The position numbers and the translations under genes were made by a program. This document shows, piece by piece, positions 47,601 through 57,748 of a stretch of DNA of 64,000 nt (the stretch's first letter is position 1; each line of letters starts with the position of its first letter). The notes beneath the pieces are model-generated. The model did no database searches. It saw only the letters and a program-made list of their open reading frames with translations, and was not told the DNA's origin. The stretch is from Neoconidiobolus thromboides FSU 785. Lineage: Eukaryota; Entomophthoromycota; Entomophthoromycetes; Entomophthorales; Neoconidiobolaceae. The DNA lies in contig MU626365.1 in assembly GCA_025603075.1 (NCBI GenBank), positions 1 through 64,000 of the forward strand. The letters are read 5' to 3'.

Positions 47601-48183
47601 ATATTCTTTATCTTGTAAACATTTTTCAAACATACGTTCCACCAAATCCAATAATCGCGAGTCTCTTTCTTGAGAGGATTTATTAACCTCAATATAGCGA
47701 TCAATAGCTTTAGCTGATAAAAAAAGTTAATTTTTTAAATTTAAAATTTCTGAGTCTAAATTACATAAAATAGTTTGAACATATTCATTTTTTTCATCAG
47801 GATTAAATTGAGTTCCTGCACCTAATGCGAAGGTTAAAGAATCATCTAACTCACCAAGGAAGTAATAAACCTATTAATTTATTGTTATTATACTATTATC
47901 ATGTCAAATAAAAAATAAATCAATTACTTTTGAAGCGACTAAAGCGGCCAATTCACGCGATTGAAAGCTTTCATCTTCATATAAAACTTCACTAAATAAA
48001 GTTAATTTAATCTTTTAATTCAAAACTCTAGCTATTCACTTACATCTTAGCTACCGACTCTGCAATTTCCGTCCAAAATTGATCGATGATACCATTGAGT
48101 TGATTTAAAGCATAAACTTTTAATTCAATTTCATTCTCTTCTAATAAAGAGATTAAACCACTAGCGGACGTTTGTATACTCAT
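44654..48183 (-). CDS. RPN2: 26S proteasome regulatory subunit Rpn2/PSMD1
   Basis: Largest scaffold subunit of the proteasome base; it binds Rpn13 and other partners. Start at 48183, stop TAA at 44654-44656. I count about fourteen exons with thirteen introns of 45-60 nt, for roughly 950 residues (human PSMD1 953, yeast Rpn2 945). The N-terminus shows [20 protein letters not shown] and [20 protein letters not shown], near-identical to other Rpn2 proteins. The central proteasome/cyclosome repeats form the toroid, e.g. [59 protein letters not shown] and [17 protein letters not shown] Lys/Glu-rich insert ([20 protein letters not shown]) precedes the tail, which ends [11 protein letters not shown] and so keeps the Rpn13-docking type of C-terminus. 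Exact boundaries of small exons near 47.6-48.0 kb are approximate. Confidence 0.95.
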
Positions 48184-48497
48184 TTTTTTCTCTTTTTTAT
48201 TTTAAAAAACTAAAAATCAGAAATTAAGACTATGTTTAATAATTAAAGTTGGCTTCGCTTTTCTATTTGTTGAACTAAGCATAGAGATTGATTGGCTTGA
48301 TGACGTTTTTGATGCTTGAAGAAGTTGGTGAATTTATAAAAGTTGCAAAATTAGAATTATTGAACCCTTTGGATATCATGGATGAATACTGATTATATAA
48401 TTTTCAAATCAAAATTAAATCCTATTGAACTGGGTTCGTCATGAATTTTCATAGGCTAAGCAAAAAGCTATCCTATTAATTAAAAATAATATAGAGA
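48184..48497. other. Intergenic, RPN2 promoter
   Basis: No gene seen; no GGTGGCAAA proteasome element noticed. Confidence 0.5.
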
Positions 48498-48570
48498 AGC
48501 CTAATATGGGGCTCGAACCCATGACCCTGAGATTAAAAGTCTCATGCTCTACCGACTGAGCTAATCAGGC
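48498..48570 (-). tRNA. tRNA-Lys (anticodon TTT), copy 2
   Basis: Reverse-strand copy identical to 42736, again with T73. TTTTT occurs about 15 bp downstream. Confidence 0.96.
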
Positions 48571-50639
48571 TTTTGTACAAATTTTATCTAAGAACGTTTG
48601 TATATATATAAATAAACTTGATTTTGATTAATCCCCTTTAGCTTTAAATAATGGTAAATTTTAAGTTTATCAAGTTTTATTGTCTCTCTTTACACTAGTT
48701 TTGATAAAAGCGCTCTATTTATATTTTCTGTTTTATTAAAATTCCTGGGAATGTACTTTTTTGTTTCTTTGTTTATTTAATTTTAAAACGATAATCAGAT
48801 TAAAGTTGACTGTATTAAATTCTAAAGTTATAGCTAACTTCAAAGCAAACCTGGCAAAAGCTCAAAACGAATCTAACTGAGCTCACTGTAAGAATAATGG
48901 CGGGTTTTGATTGATTGAATTTGAACTGGCTCAAGTGCGTAAGGATATTTTAGGCTGAAGCTTAATTAAAAATAACTCTCAAACTTTAAGGAATTTTATC
49001 ATTGACTTAAAGGACTATATTAAAATGATATTGTTTAAATTTTTATATAATTTCAAAGCAAAATTTAACTTAAAATTTAACTTAGGATGAAGGATATAAA
49101 TCAAGTTGGTATTTCTTTATTTTTAAATATGTAAAAAATAGTATTATTTTCAATTTTGCTATTTAATTTTAACTAAATCAGTCAAAAAAATTTCATCACA
49201 ATTTTGTTTTTTTATATTATTTTAAGTTATATAATCTCTAAGCTCCAACTTTAGTTGTTTTTATGTATCTCAGTCGATTTAAATAATAAACTAATTTGAT
49301 TGATTGTATTTTTATAGTTTGAGCTCAACCAGATTTATTTTGAGCTTTTATAGAGTTTGTTTTGAAGCTAGTTAAACTAAAATTAGAAATTATTTTATTT
49401 TATCTGGTACTTTATTACTAAATTATAGTTTTAATATAATATATTTCCAGTATTATGATATTATATAGACTATTTTTACTAAGTATAAAAGTATTATAGT
49501 TGCATTTAGAGCTCTTTATACTCTTTTATAATTTATTTTGAATATTTTAAAATAAGGAATTTAATACAGATTTAGTATACATAATAAAATGTTGCATTAA
49601 TATTAAATTTACAGCTTTATTTTATAGTTTATTTTATTCTAATTTTTTTGTCCAAACCATTAATTATATCAATGTTTTTTATGCTACTTGTTTTGGAGAT
49701 CATAAATACTTTTTTTATCTTCTATAGTAGTGATCTTTGTGTTAGTATAATAAAATTAATAAAGCACATTTATTTAGTTTCAAGGCATCAAATATTTTTT
49801 TCTGAAATGTACTTTTTTGATTTCTAAAATAGTACTAAAAAGTTATTAATAGCAGCAAGATGCATTAAAGGCACTTTTCTACGGTAGAATATTATCTTTA
49901 AATTAATATACTGCCCTTTATATTTAAATATCACTTTAGACTTTAAAACAGTATAAATTCCGGGATGAATTAGCTTAATTTATTTAATCAAACACCTTAG
50001 TTATCTAATTGAATTATAAAACTATACTATAAACAAAATAAATACACTTATCAAATTTAGTATAGTAGGAGTAATATAGTAGTAGTATTAAATGTTTAAA
50101 TGGCCAAAGTAAAATTGACTATAAATTAATAATTCAAACAAATGATTTATTACAATAGATTCATAAGTTATGATAGTATAAGTACTAATTTCATAAGGTA
50201 TTGTAAGAAATTTAATCTATCTAAATTTAGATAAAGTTTTCTTCCTATATGTTGACATTTTAAATTTCTAAACCTTTAGGGGGTAAGTATCAAGTTGATA
50301 ACTTTATAATGAGTTTAAAATTTTTGAAGTATACGAACTAAATCCTATTATCAAAAACGGTAGAGATGCCACAAAAAATACTAGAAAAATAGGGGTTATT
50401 GTTGTTATATTAAATATGATAGAGATCAGATTAAACAACTTGTGATAATAGTATAAAAGCTCAGTTTTATATTTAAATAAGTAAAAATATAAAATTTTTA
50501 TTAGCATACATTCAACTTGGCTTAAAAGAAACTAAAATAGATTGTCAATTCATGATGTTAATAAAAGTTTAAGAGAAATACATAGAGTGATAAAGTCCTT
50601 TTATTAAAATTGAGTGTAAAAAGCTCTTGTTTTTAAATA
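48571..50639. other. Large intergenic region, no gene seen
   Basis: About 2 kb of very AT-rich sequence with stops in all frames. A remnant of an element left end (TGGGAATGTACTTTTTTGTT) lies at about 48746, without a matching right end. A hydrophobic 67-codon reverse frame at 50304-50507 has no coding support. Confidence 0.55.
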
Positions 50640-51218
50640 TTAGACCTGTTTCTCTAGTTCATGGGCTTTCATACATTTCTTTGTTGCTAAATGACGATCA
50701 AAAATATCTTTCCTATAAAATCCTATATTGCAAGGTTTACAGTGGTATTTCTGTTTATTAGTATGTGATCCACGGTGACGCTTTAGTACATATTTTCGAT
50801 CAAATATTTTCCCACAAATATCACATTGATAGGACATAGATCGATTTCCTTTATATGATTTTATACTCCACTTTCTATCTCTATTATGACATATTATATC
50901 ATTTATTTTCATAATTGATAGTAAATATGCAAATGGATCAGGGTTATAATATCCGTGGTAAAAGAACTTATAACGTAGGTTTGTTGGAGTAAAATTACTT
51001 TTTAATTCCACCATTTCGGATTCATTGAAGCATGTGTTTGAAGGAACTGATAAAGGGGATAAAGTATAATTGTCAAATACAGGTTCTACAAGGGTGAATG
51101 TAGAATAAGCCTCATTTACATAAGATGTATAATAGGGGTATAAGCTCAGATCAGGAATAAACTCAGGTGAAGTAAGTTGGCTACTTGTATCATCTGTACT
51201 ATATAAGATGTTGTACAT
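50640..51218 (-). CDS. Small C2H2 zinc-finger protein (putative transcription factor)
   Basis: An intron-less 192-residue frame. The last ~70 residues contain two zinc fingers. The first is classical (YQCDICGKIFDRKYVLKRH then RGSH: CxxC, 12 residues, HxxxH). The second (YHCKPCNIGFYRKDIFDRH then LATKKC) ends in Cys, a CCHC variant. A linker HTNKQKYH replaces the usual TGEKP. The N-terminal 115 residues are rich in Ser/Thr/Tyr/Pro with acidic residues, as in activation domains. The C2H2 pair at the C-terminus is common in fungal regulators, but the target genes are unknown. It stands alone in a 4.7-kb gene desert. Confidence 0.8.
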   Translation of the reverse strand: MYNILYSTDDTSSQLTSPEFIPDLSLYPYYTSYVNEAYSTFTLVEPVFDNYTLSPLSVPSNTCFNESEMVELKSNFTPTNLRYKFFYHGYYNPDPFAYLLSIMKINDIICHNRDRKWSIKSYKGNRSMSYQCDICGKIFDRKYVLKRHRGSHTNKQKYHCKPCNIGFYRKDIFDRHLATKKCMKAHELEKQV

Positions 51219-51995
51219 TACAAAAGTTTTTTATAGCAATTTAATTAACTCATATTTTAATACTAAACGACATATTTTATAGTATTTGTAATGTTTCAAA
51301 AGAATGTACGCATTATGGTGAGTATACTTTCAATTAAAAAAACTTATTAAAATGCAAATCAAAATACTCTATCCACTTTTAAAATAGTGATATTTATTTT
51401 TATTAATATAAAATGGCAATTATGCCACCTTTGACCCTATAATTATAGTTATATTGTATACTTCATTAGCATAAACAAAGTTTATACTATGTTCAGTAGT
51501 ACAACTATGCTTATATTATAGTTAGTTAATATCTATTTAACATCTAAAATGGTAATTTTTAACAAATACTCCCTTAAAAGTTAATATCCAACCACTGAAT
51601 TCAAATTATTGTTTCATAAATATGAATATTAATAAGAAGTTTAATAGAATTTACAGAAATATTACAATTATAAATTAGTGCGTTTTAATGCAAGAATGCG
51701 ATAATAGTAATATTACTTTTAAACGTATCATCATTTTAATAATTAATTATTAAACTTTAATTAGTATTATACAAATGAGTATTTATCAAAAAATAATACA
51801 TTTTACTTTAAATTAGGTAATTTATCTTCAGAAAGAACTTTATTTATATTTTTGCCACAACGGATAGTATATGATTATCTCAGCATTAATTATTTTCATA
51901 AAGCACATAAGGTCAAAGAATAAAATGAAAAATAAACAAAGTAGCCAATTCTTACAAATCTCGTAAAGTAAGTGGAATGATATTATATACTAACA
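51219..51995. other. Intergenic, upstream of the zinc-finger gene
   Basis: No gene seen. Confidence 0.55.
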
Positions 51996-52097
51996 TGGGG
52001 TGGGCGTATTTTTTGTCCAAGGATTTTACTAACAATCTTTCTGCTCAAATAGTGCTTAAAAAAGAGCAAAAGTGATGAAATCGAAAAAACATCCCCA
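51996..52097 (-). mobile_element. MITE-like element, reverse copy
   Basis: 102 bp from TGGGGTGG to CATCCCCA; CA on the left, TA on the right. Core TTTTACTAACAATCTTTCTG conserved. Confidence 0.7.
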
Positions 52098-53349
52098 TAT
52101 AATATTTTAAACAAGATTCAGATATATCAAATTATGTAAAAATATAGAAAATTATAAATTAAGTTATGTTAAATTCGTATTAATCTTGAAAAGACCTTCT
52201 ATCTATTAATGTATTTTATATGTTCTACATTTATAGTTCTAGAATAATATCAATAATGGAATATGATAGTACTATTTTACTATTTGCCATGTAAATAAAT
52301 TTTTAGTAGCTTTTTAACTAGTATCATTTTGATAAAATGCTAACTTGGTGTTTATTCTGACATTTTACTATAAATGAGCTTCATTTATTTAAATATATTT
52401 GGAATTACTGGTTAAAATTTATTGGAAAAGAATCTATTTCCTTTACAAATTCAAACTATTAACGCTTTTTAAAACACTGCTTTAAAATGTCAGTTTATTT
52501 TAAACCTAAAAGATTAGTATGAGATAATTTTAATATATTTGAGTTTATATAAATGGAATTTCTAATATATTTGAAGTGTAGTTTAAATAAGTTAATATTG
52601 AAAATCAAAGAAGTTTCAAATCATTAAATCCATATCAGTAACTTTTAGATAAAGTTTGTATTGTGCCTTGTAATATTTAGTACTGTTTGTATATTTCACT
52701 TTTTTACTAACATTATATATGTCCTAAAGACAATGGTTGTTAAATCAACAAAAGGATTAAAGCCGTTAGTAGTTGAAATAATCTAAGTCATTGATCAAAT
52801 TTTAATGAGATTTTTATTTTATATAATATAAATACCTTTTATGACTATATTCGTTCAATTAGTTTTTTCTAAACATTAAATGTACTAACTTAAATTTTAA
52901 GTTACCATAAATATATCATCTCAAACATAAATCATTCTTATAAAGGGTAATACTAAAAAGCAATTTAAACCTCCAAGTTCCAGATTGAAGTATATTCTAA
53001 AATGTTTCTTACATGTGTTATATCGATTTAAAAACATTAATATTAAGCTAAAGCTAAAATAGTATATTTTAGCCTTAAAAAAAACTATTAATGGTTTAAT
53101 TTTAAATTTATCTAAGATAAACTAAATGTTACCTTTTAGTTGGATATCAAGCTAATGTACAAATTAAAGTACAGTCATAAGAAGTAACTTTAAGATTTGA
53201 TAAATGTAGAAAGTAAACGAGTTACCTGAATTCAGATTGTATCATACTCAGCTATCACTTTTTTCATACACTTGTAGTCAGAGTAAAGATTGGAGTGTTA
53301 GAACAAAGAATTAGTTAATATCGATATAACCAAAAATAAATTTTAACAG
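52098..53349. other. Intergenic, no gene seen
   Basis: About 1.25 kb of AT-rich sequence without open frames or recognisable repeats. Confidence 0.55.
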
Positions 53350-53422
53350 GCCTGATTAGCTCAGTCGGTAGAGCATGAGACTTTTAATCTCAGGGTCATG
53401 GGTTCGAGCCCCATATTAGGCT
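53350..53422 (+). tRNA. tRNA-Lys (anticodon TTT), copy 3
   Basis: Identical to the other Lys genes. T73 merges directly into a run of six T, the Pol III terminator. Confidence 0.96.
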
Positions 53423-53509
53423 TTTTTGTATTAAAGCTGTCAAAATAAAAAGGAGAACATTAAAATTTAAAGTAAACATAAATATTTATTGTTAAATATC
53501 AGTGATGAA

Positions 53510-53806
53510 TTAAGAATTCATTTTCTTTTGAGCATCTCCTTTCAATTTATCAGCTTTACCTTCAGCTTGCATTTGTTCATTACCAGTCATGGAGCCGAAA
53601 GTATCTTTCATACTTCCTTTCATTGAGTCTTTTGATCCTTCAGCATAACCTTGAGCTTGAGCAGCTTTATGTTCAGCATCACCTTTGGCTTGCTGAGCTT
53701 TACCTTCGGCTTGCATTTGCTCATTACCTAAGGCCCAACCGACATTTTCTTTGATGGAGCCAACGGTACTTTCTTTGGTGGCGTTAATTTTAGATGGTTC
53801 TGGCAT
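53510..53806 (-). CDS. CsbD/Hmp1-like stress protein A
   Basis: 98 residues, no intron. Two CsbD-type units are visible: ENVGWALGNEQMQAEGKA with AKGDA, and TGNEQMQAEGKADKLKGDA. Between them is an Ala/Gly/Gln-rich stretch. The protein is small, hydrophilic and probably disordered. Bacterial CsbD is a general-stress protein. In fungi the family includes the Ustilago Hmp1 protein described as binding mismatched or cruciform DNA; the role here is unknown. It is nearly identical to protein C at 55107, which lies in the opposite orientation. AGTATATAAAC at 53859-53869 (read on the reverse strand) and TGACGT at 53921-53926 lie upstream. Confidence 0.88.
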   Translation of the reverse strand: MPEPSKINATKESTVGSIKENVGWALGNEQMQAEGKAQQAKGDAEHKAAQAQGYAEGSKDSMKGSMKDTFGSMTGNEQMQAEGKADKLKGDAQKKMNS

Positions 53807-53858
53807 TTTGATTTAATTTAATTGATAGTTTTATAATATTTAGGAAAGAATTTGAGTA

Positions 53859-53926
53859 GTTTATATACTTTTTATTTTCAACTTACTTTAATTTTCAATT
53901 TATCTATCGTATAGTAATCATGACGT
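53859..53926 (-). promoter_or_regulatory. CsbD gene A promoter: TATA box and CRE-like motif
   Basis: On the reverse strand ACGTCA (53921-53926) precedes AGTATATAAAC (53859-53869), which ends 53 bp before the ATG. The same 11-bp TATA sequence lies 39 bp before gene C. Confidence 0.5.
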
Positions 53927-54087
53927 TGAGAAACTAAACTGGCTCAAATGTGTCATTCCAAACTATGGTTTGAGGGTTTATGCCCCAACTTATTTTAATC
54001 AAAATATCAAGTTATTTAATTAGTAGTGTGACTTCAAACGAAAAGAAAGGATTTATGTCAATAATATATTTGAATCATAAGAATTCA

Positions 54088-54239
54088 TTACACTAGGAGA
54101 GGCCTCAGGTTAGTACTTCCAAAATTTGATTTATTTAGTAAAATACGAAGGTTTCTTTATTTTATTTAAAATTTTTTATCATATTTTATTAAATAAATCA
54201 AGTCCTCAGAGTAGTAACCTGAAGCCTCTTTAGTGTTAA
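54088..54239. repeat. Imperfect inverted repeat (~58-bp arms, short loop)
   Basis: The left arm (from TTACACTAGGAGAGGCCTCA through GATTTATTTAGTAAAATA) is mirrored by the right arm ending CTGAAGCCTCTTTAGTGTTA. The spacer is about 36 bp. Most positions pair, with several mismatches. The sequence can fold as a long hairpin or cruciform. No coding frame; no similarity to the ~100-bp element family. Confidence 0.75.
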
Positions 54240-54352
54240 CCTGTATTCCTCTTATGGTTAGTTTATTATTATTCAAGTTAGTTTTAAAGTCATTCTGATT
54301 TACACTAATGATATAGGCCAAATCTATCATAAAATAAACTAGTTTGGAACCT

Positions 54353-54420
54353 ACGTCAGGATGAGAGTAAGGAGATCAAAATGTGAGAATGATGAATTAA
54401 TGACGAAATCTATAAATATA
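54353..54420 (+). promoter_or_regulatory. CsbD gene B promoter: CRE-like motif and TATA box
   Basis: ACGTCA at 54353-54358, a TGACG half motif near 54401, and TATAAATATA at about 54411-54420, some 48 bp before the ATG. Confidence 0.4.
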
Positions 54421-54467
54421 TAAAAAAATTGATTGAAATTTTTAGAAAAATAATTGAAGAATAGAAA

Positions 54468-54728
54468 ATGAACAATCCACCAAGTAAATTAAATGCAAAT
54501 GCTAATAAAGCTATGGGGATTGTTAAAGAATCAGTTGGGTGGGCTTTAAGCGACCATGAGTTAAAAAATGAAGGAGGAGAATTAAGAACGTTAGCTGACA
54601 AAGAGTATAAGCAGGCTCAGCTTCATGCCTTAAATAATGAAAATAACCGTCAAACAAACTATAATAGTGTTGAAGATAACGAGGAAGTTCAGTATGAAAG
54701 TAAAAAACAAGAAATGAGCAATAAATAG
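54468..54728 (+). CDS. Diverged CsbD/Hmp1-like protein B
   Basis: 86 residues, no intron. The first CsbD unit is recognisable: KAMGIVKESVGWALSDHELK aligns with the IKENVGWALGNEQMQ segment of proteins A and C. The second half (LHALNNENNRQTNYNSVEDN...) has lost the Ala/Gly repeat unit and is Asn/Gln/Glu-rich. It lies between the near-identical genes A and C. A diverged paralog, possibly subfunctionalised or decaying; the frame is intact. Confidence 0.7.
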   Translation: MNNPPSKLNANANKAMGIVKESVGWALSDHELKNEGGELRTLADKEYKQAQLHALNNENNRQTNYNSVEDNEEVQYESKKQEMSNK

Positions 54729-55106
54729 TACTTCCTCTTTTTAATCATATTATTTATTATTATTAAAGACCAGCTGCAATATAGCCTTTTATTTGAATTA
54801 CTTGACATTAATTTTTTTTGGGATTTTGAAATATTAATAAATGGGCATAAATTATTATAGGGTTTTACATAAAAGGTAACCAAGTATTTATTTATAGAAC
54901 TTTTGATTTTAAGCAGATAATGTTTGAATTATCCATAACGAGAGATCAACAACGTCACGCAGAAAAATGAGGAAATAAATGTTAAACAAAGAATGGGAAC
55001 AATAGAGAAACAAAATACGTAAAAAATACGTCATAAAAGAAAATTGAAGGAGCTAAAAGTATATAAACGATGAATTATATAATAAATAAATAAAAATCAA
55101 TTGAAA
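54729..55106. other. Region between CsbD genes B and C
   Basis: No gene. Contains the gene C promoter motifs listed separately. Confidence 0.6.
54952..55068 (+). promoter_or_regulatory. CsbD gene C promoter: two CRE-like motifs and TATA box
   Basis: ACGTCA at 54952-54957 and again at 55028-55033, with AGTATATAAAC at 55058-55068, 39 bp before the ATG. The TATA sequence is identical to that of gene A. Confidence 0.5.
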
Positions 55107-55403
55107 ATGCCAGAACCATCTAAAATTAACGCTACTAAAGATACTACCATTGGTACCATCAAAGAAAATGTCGGTTGGGCCTTAGGTAATGAGCAAATGC
55201 AAGCCGAAGGTAAAGCTCAACACGCTAAAGGTGATGCTGAATATAAAGCTGCTCAAGCTCAAGGTTATGCTGAAGGATCAAAAGACTCAATGAAAGGAAG
55301 TGTCAAAGACACCGTTGGTTCCGCCATTGGTAACGAACAAATGCAAGCTGAAGGTAAAGCTGATAAATTGAAAGGTGATGCTCAAAAGAAAGTGAACTCT
55401 TAA
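55107..55403 (+). CDS. CsbD/Hmp1-like stress protein C
   Basis: 98 residues with the same length and layout as protein A: MPEPSKINATKDTTIGTIKE start, two GNEQMQAEGKA units and the KADKLKGDAQKKVNS tail. About ten substitutions separate the two. The ATG at 55107 was chosen because it gives the same start as protein A; a TTG two codons upstream is also in frame. The codon use is unusually GC-rich and regular compared with neighbours, suggesting high expression. A class III aminotransferase gene follows 159 bp downstream on the same strand. Confidence 0.88.
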   Translation: MPEPSKINATKDTTIGTIKENVGWALGNEQMQAEGKAQHAKGDAEYKAAQAQGYAEGSKDSMKGSVKDTVGSAIGNEQMQAEGKADKLKGDAQKKVNS

Positions 55404-55562
55404 ATATTTATAATAAAAACACTAGTTATATAACTTTTTATTTACTATTATTAGAACTGTGGTTTTAATTTGATGTCAGTTTTATGATTGACATAAATGA
55501 TGAGGTCATCAAATATAATAATATATAAACAAAAGAAACAAGCAAGTCTTTTATTTTTAAAA

Positions 55563-57015
55563 ATGAGTCATTTATTAAAGTTGGGAAAAGAAAGATTAAT
55601 AAAAGGTGTTGGTAGAATGAGTGAACTAGTTATTGATAAGGGAAAAGGATGCTATGTTCATGATATGATAAGTGGTAAAAACTACTTAGATTTTACTTCA
55701 GGTATTGCAGTCACTAGTACAGGCCATTGTCATCCTAAAGTAGTTGCAGCTATTCAAGAACAAGCTAGTAATTTGATTCACTCACAAGCTAACATCCATT
55801 TACACCCAAAGATTGTTGAGCTCAGTGACAAACTGACTACGGTTATGCCTAATAATGAGCTGAATAGTTTTTTTATAACCAATTCTGGAGCTGAAGCAGT
55901 AGAAAACTCAATTAAACTAGCACGTAATATAACCAAGAAGAAGAATGTGATTGTTTTTCAAGGATCTTATCATGGCCGTACATTTGGTACTATGGGGTTA
56001 ACAACTTCTAAAACTATTTATTCGAAATCTTTTGCACCTTTTATGCCGGGTATTTATACTTGTCCTTATCCTTATTCAAGACAAATAGGCATAGATATGG
56101 ATGAAGACCAATTAAATGAGTATTGTATTAATCAATTAAAATTGCTATTGAAGCAACAAAGCGCACCGGAAGATACAGCAGCGATATTAATTGAACCTAT
56201 ATTAGGCGAGGGAGGATATGTACCAGCTAACAAGAGATTTTTACTTGAATTAAAAAATATTTGTAAGCAAAATGATATAATGTTTATTGCAGATGAGGTA
56301 CAATCTGGTTTCGCTAGATCTGGGCATTGGTTTGCTTCAGAGTGGGCTGATCCTCAATTACCGGATATTTTAGTTATGGCTAAAGGTATTGCTTCCGGGT
56401 TCCCTATCTCTGCAGTAGCTACTAAAAAACATTGGTCAGATCTTCAAGTACCAGGATCTATGGTAATATTATAATGGTTTTTTAACAATAGCCTTTGATT
56501 ATTATTTATTAGGGAGGTACATACGCAGGTAATCCAATCGGGTGCGCTGCAGCTATAGCTACTATTGATGTATTGAAAGAAGAAAATATATTAAATAACG
56601 TTAATCAGAAGTAATTGTCTAGTATTTATATGTGCATCATATTTTATTTAGCTTGATAGATCGGAATATATCTTTAATAGATTAAATAAAGAGCTACTTG
56701 AAATAGTAAATAAGTTTGGATATTGCATTGATGTTCGTGGTAAAGGCTTGATGATTGGGATTGAGTTTGTTCACAAAGGTATCTTATAAAAGCGTCTCTA
56801 TTTTACTGTTTAACATCAATACGTTAGATAAAAAAGAAACCAAATTAGCCTCAGAGATATCTCAATATTGTTTAAATCATCTAGATATGTTGTTGATGAC
56901 TACTTCAGTCTATGATACTTTGAGATTAATGCCAGCGCTTATTATTTCTGATAGAGAAGTAGAAATCGCTGTTGATAACATTTTGATTGCAGCTGAGAAG
57001 TGTTTAAATAAATAA
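55563..57015 (+). CDS. Class III PLP aminotransferase (4-aminobutyrate/acetylornithine type)
   Basis: Transfers amino groups from an omega-amino acid such as GABA, using pyridoxal phosphate. Four exons, 55563-56462, 56513-56610, 56660-56778 and 56828-57015, encode 434 residues. [39 protein letters not shown] and [19 protein letters not shown] are typical of the family. [16 protein letters not shown] and the PLP lysine Lys274 in [10 protein letters not shown] follow, and exon 2 continues with [16 protein letters not shown]. An in-frame ATG pair at 55497 would add 22 residues that do not look like a targeting peptide, so the inner start is preferred. The protein resembles cytosolic fungal members of this group rather than mitochondrial Uga1; substrate unproven. 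The third exon starts at the second of two nearby AGs. Confidence 0.85.
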
Positions 57016-57748
57016 ATAAATGAATTTATCTTTAGTAAACATGTTATATCTGTTAGTAAATCCGTCATAGATTTAAAATTACACCCTGACGTAAGTTAGA
57101 ACTAACATGAAATTAATTTAGTCACTTTAGAGAATAGAATATTCTATGAAGTACCCAGCTGAAACATTTGCATTTAATCAACCACTTTTTTTACTTTTCT
57201 TACTTACATAAAATACTTATGCTAAACAAAGGCATCTTACAAACACTTAGCCTATATTATATATATAACTTCTCAATAGCTATTTTTATAGGTACACATA
57301 TTACATGTTTAAATAAACGATCGTTGTATTATCTTTTTAAGTTGATTATAAGAATAGGATTTTTTTACCAAAATACTATTCACTATTTCAAAATAATTAC
57401 AATTGGTGCACCCATTATCTAAAAATACAAAAAATTGACAAGTAAAAAATTAATAATACAGTCTGCTGCAATTTTCTGACCTAATTAGTTACTCATTTGA
57501 GAAAAAAATTCATGTTAAAATTTACCTAACTTAGGGATTAGACTAAAAAAAATTGGTATTTAAATAATCTAATTATAAAAATTACCACTAAAAAGTCCAA
57601 GAGTTCCAGCAGCCATAGTGCAAATATCGCTTGTATAACTCATCGAACAGAAAAGAATAGCACCCAAATACAGCGATTAAATGACCAAAAAAAGATATAT
57701 AAATAGTAAAGAGCACTCAAGTTTGACTTTACTTTTAAAATTTTTAAA
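57016..57748. other. Intergenic, no gene seen
   Basis: An 84-codon frame at 57168-57422 is hydrophobic but has chance-like AT-rich codons and no homology that I recognise. Confidence 0.5.

Larger units (their letters stand above)
53807..54467. other. Shared upstream region of CsbD genes A and B
   Basis: A 661-bp divergent region holding promoter motifs of both genes and a ~150-bp imperfect hairpin (54088-54239). Confidence 0.6.

Noticed and set aside
50304-50507. Hydrophobic 67-codon reverse frame
   Set aside because: Same reasoning: composition-driven and isolated.
53310-53510. tRNA-Lys as an integration site for a mobile island containing the CsbD cluster
   Set aside because: No attachment-site duplication of the tRNA 3' end or recombinase gene is present nearby, and the cluster has normal eukaryotic promoters.
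57168-57422. 84-codon frame downstream of the aminotransferase gene
   Set aside because: Chance-like codon use, no start context and no recognisable domain.
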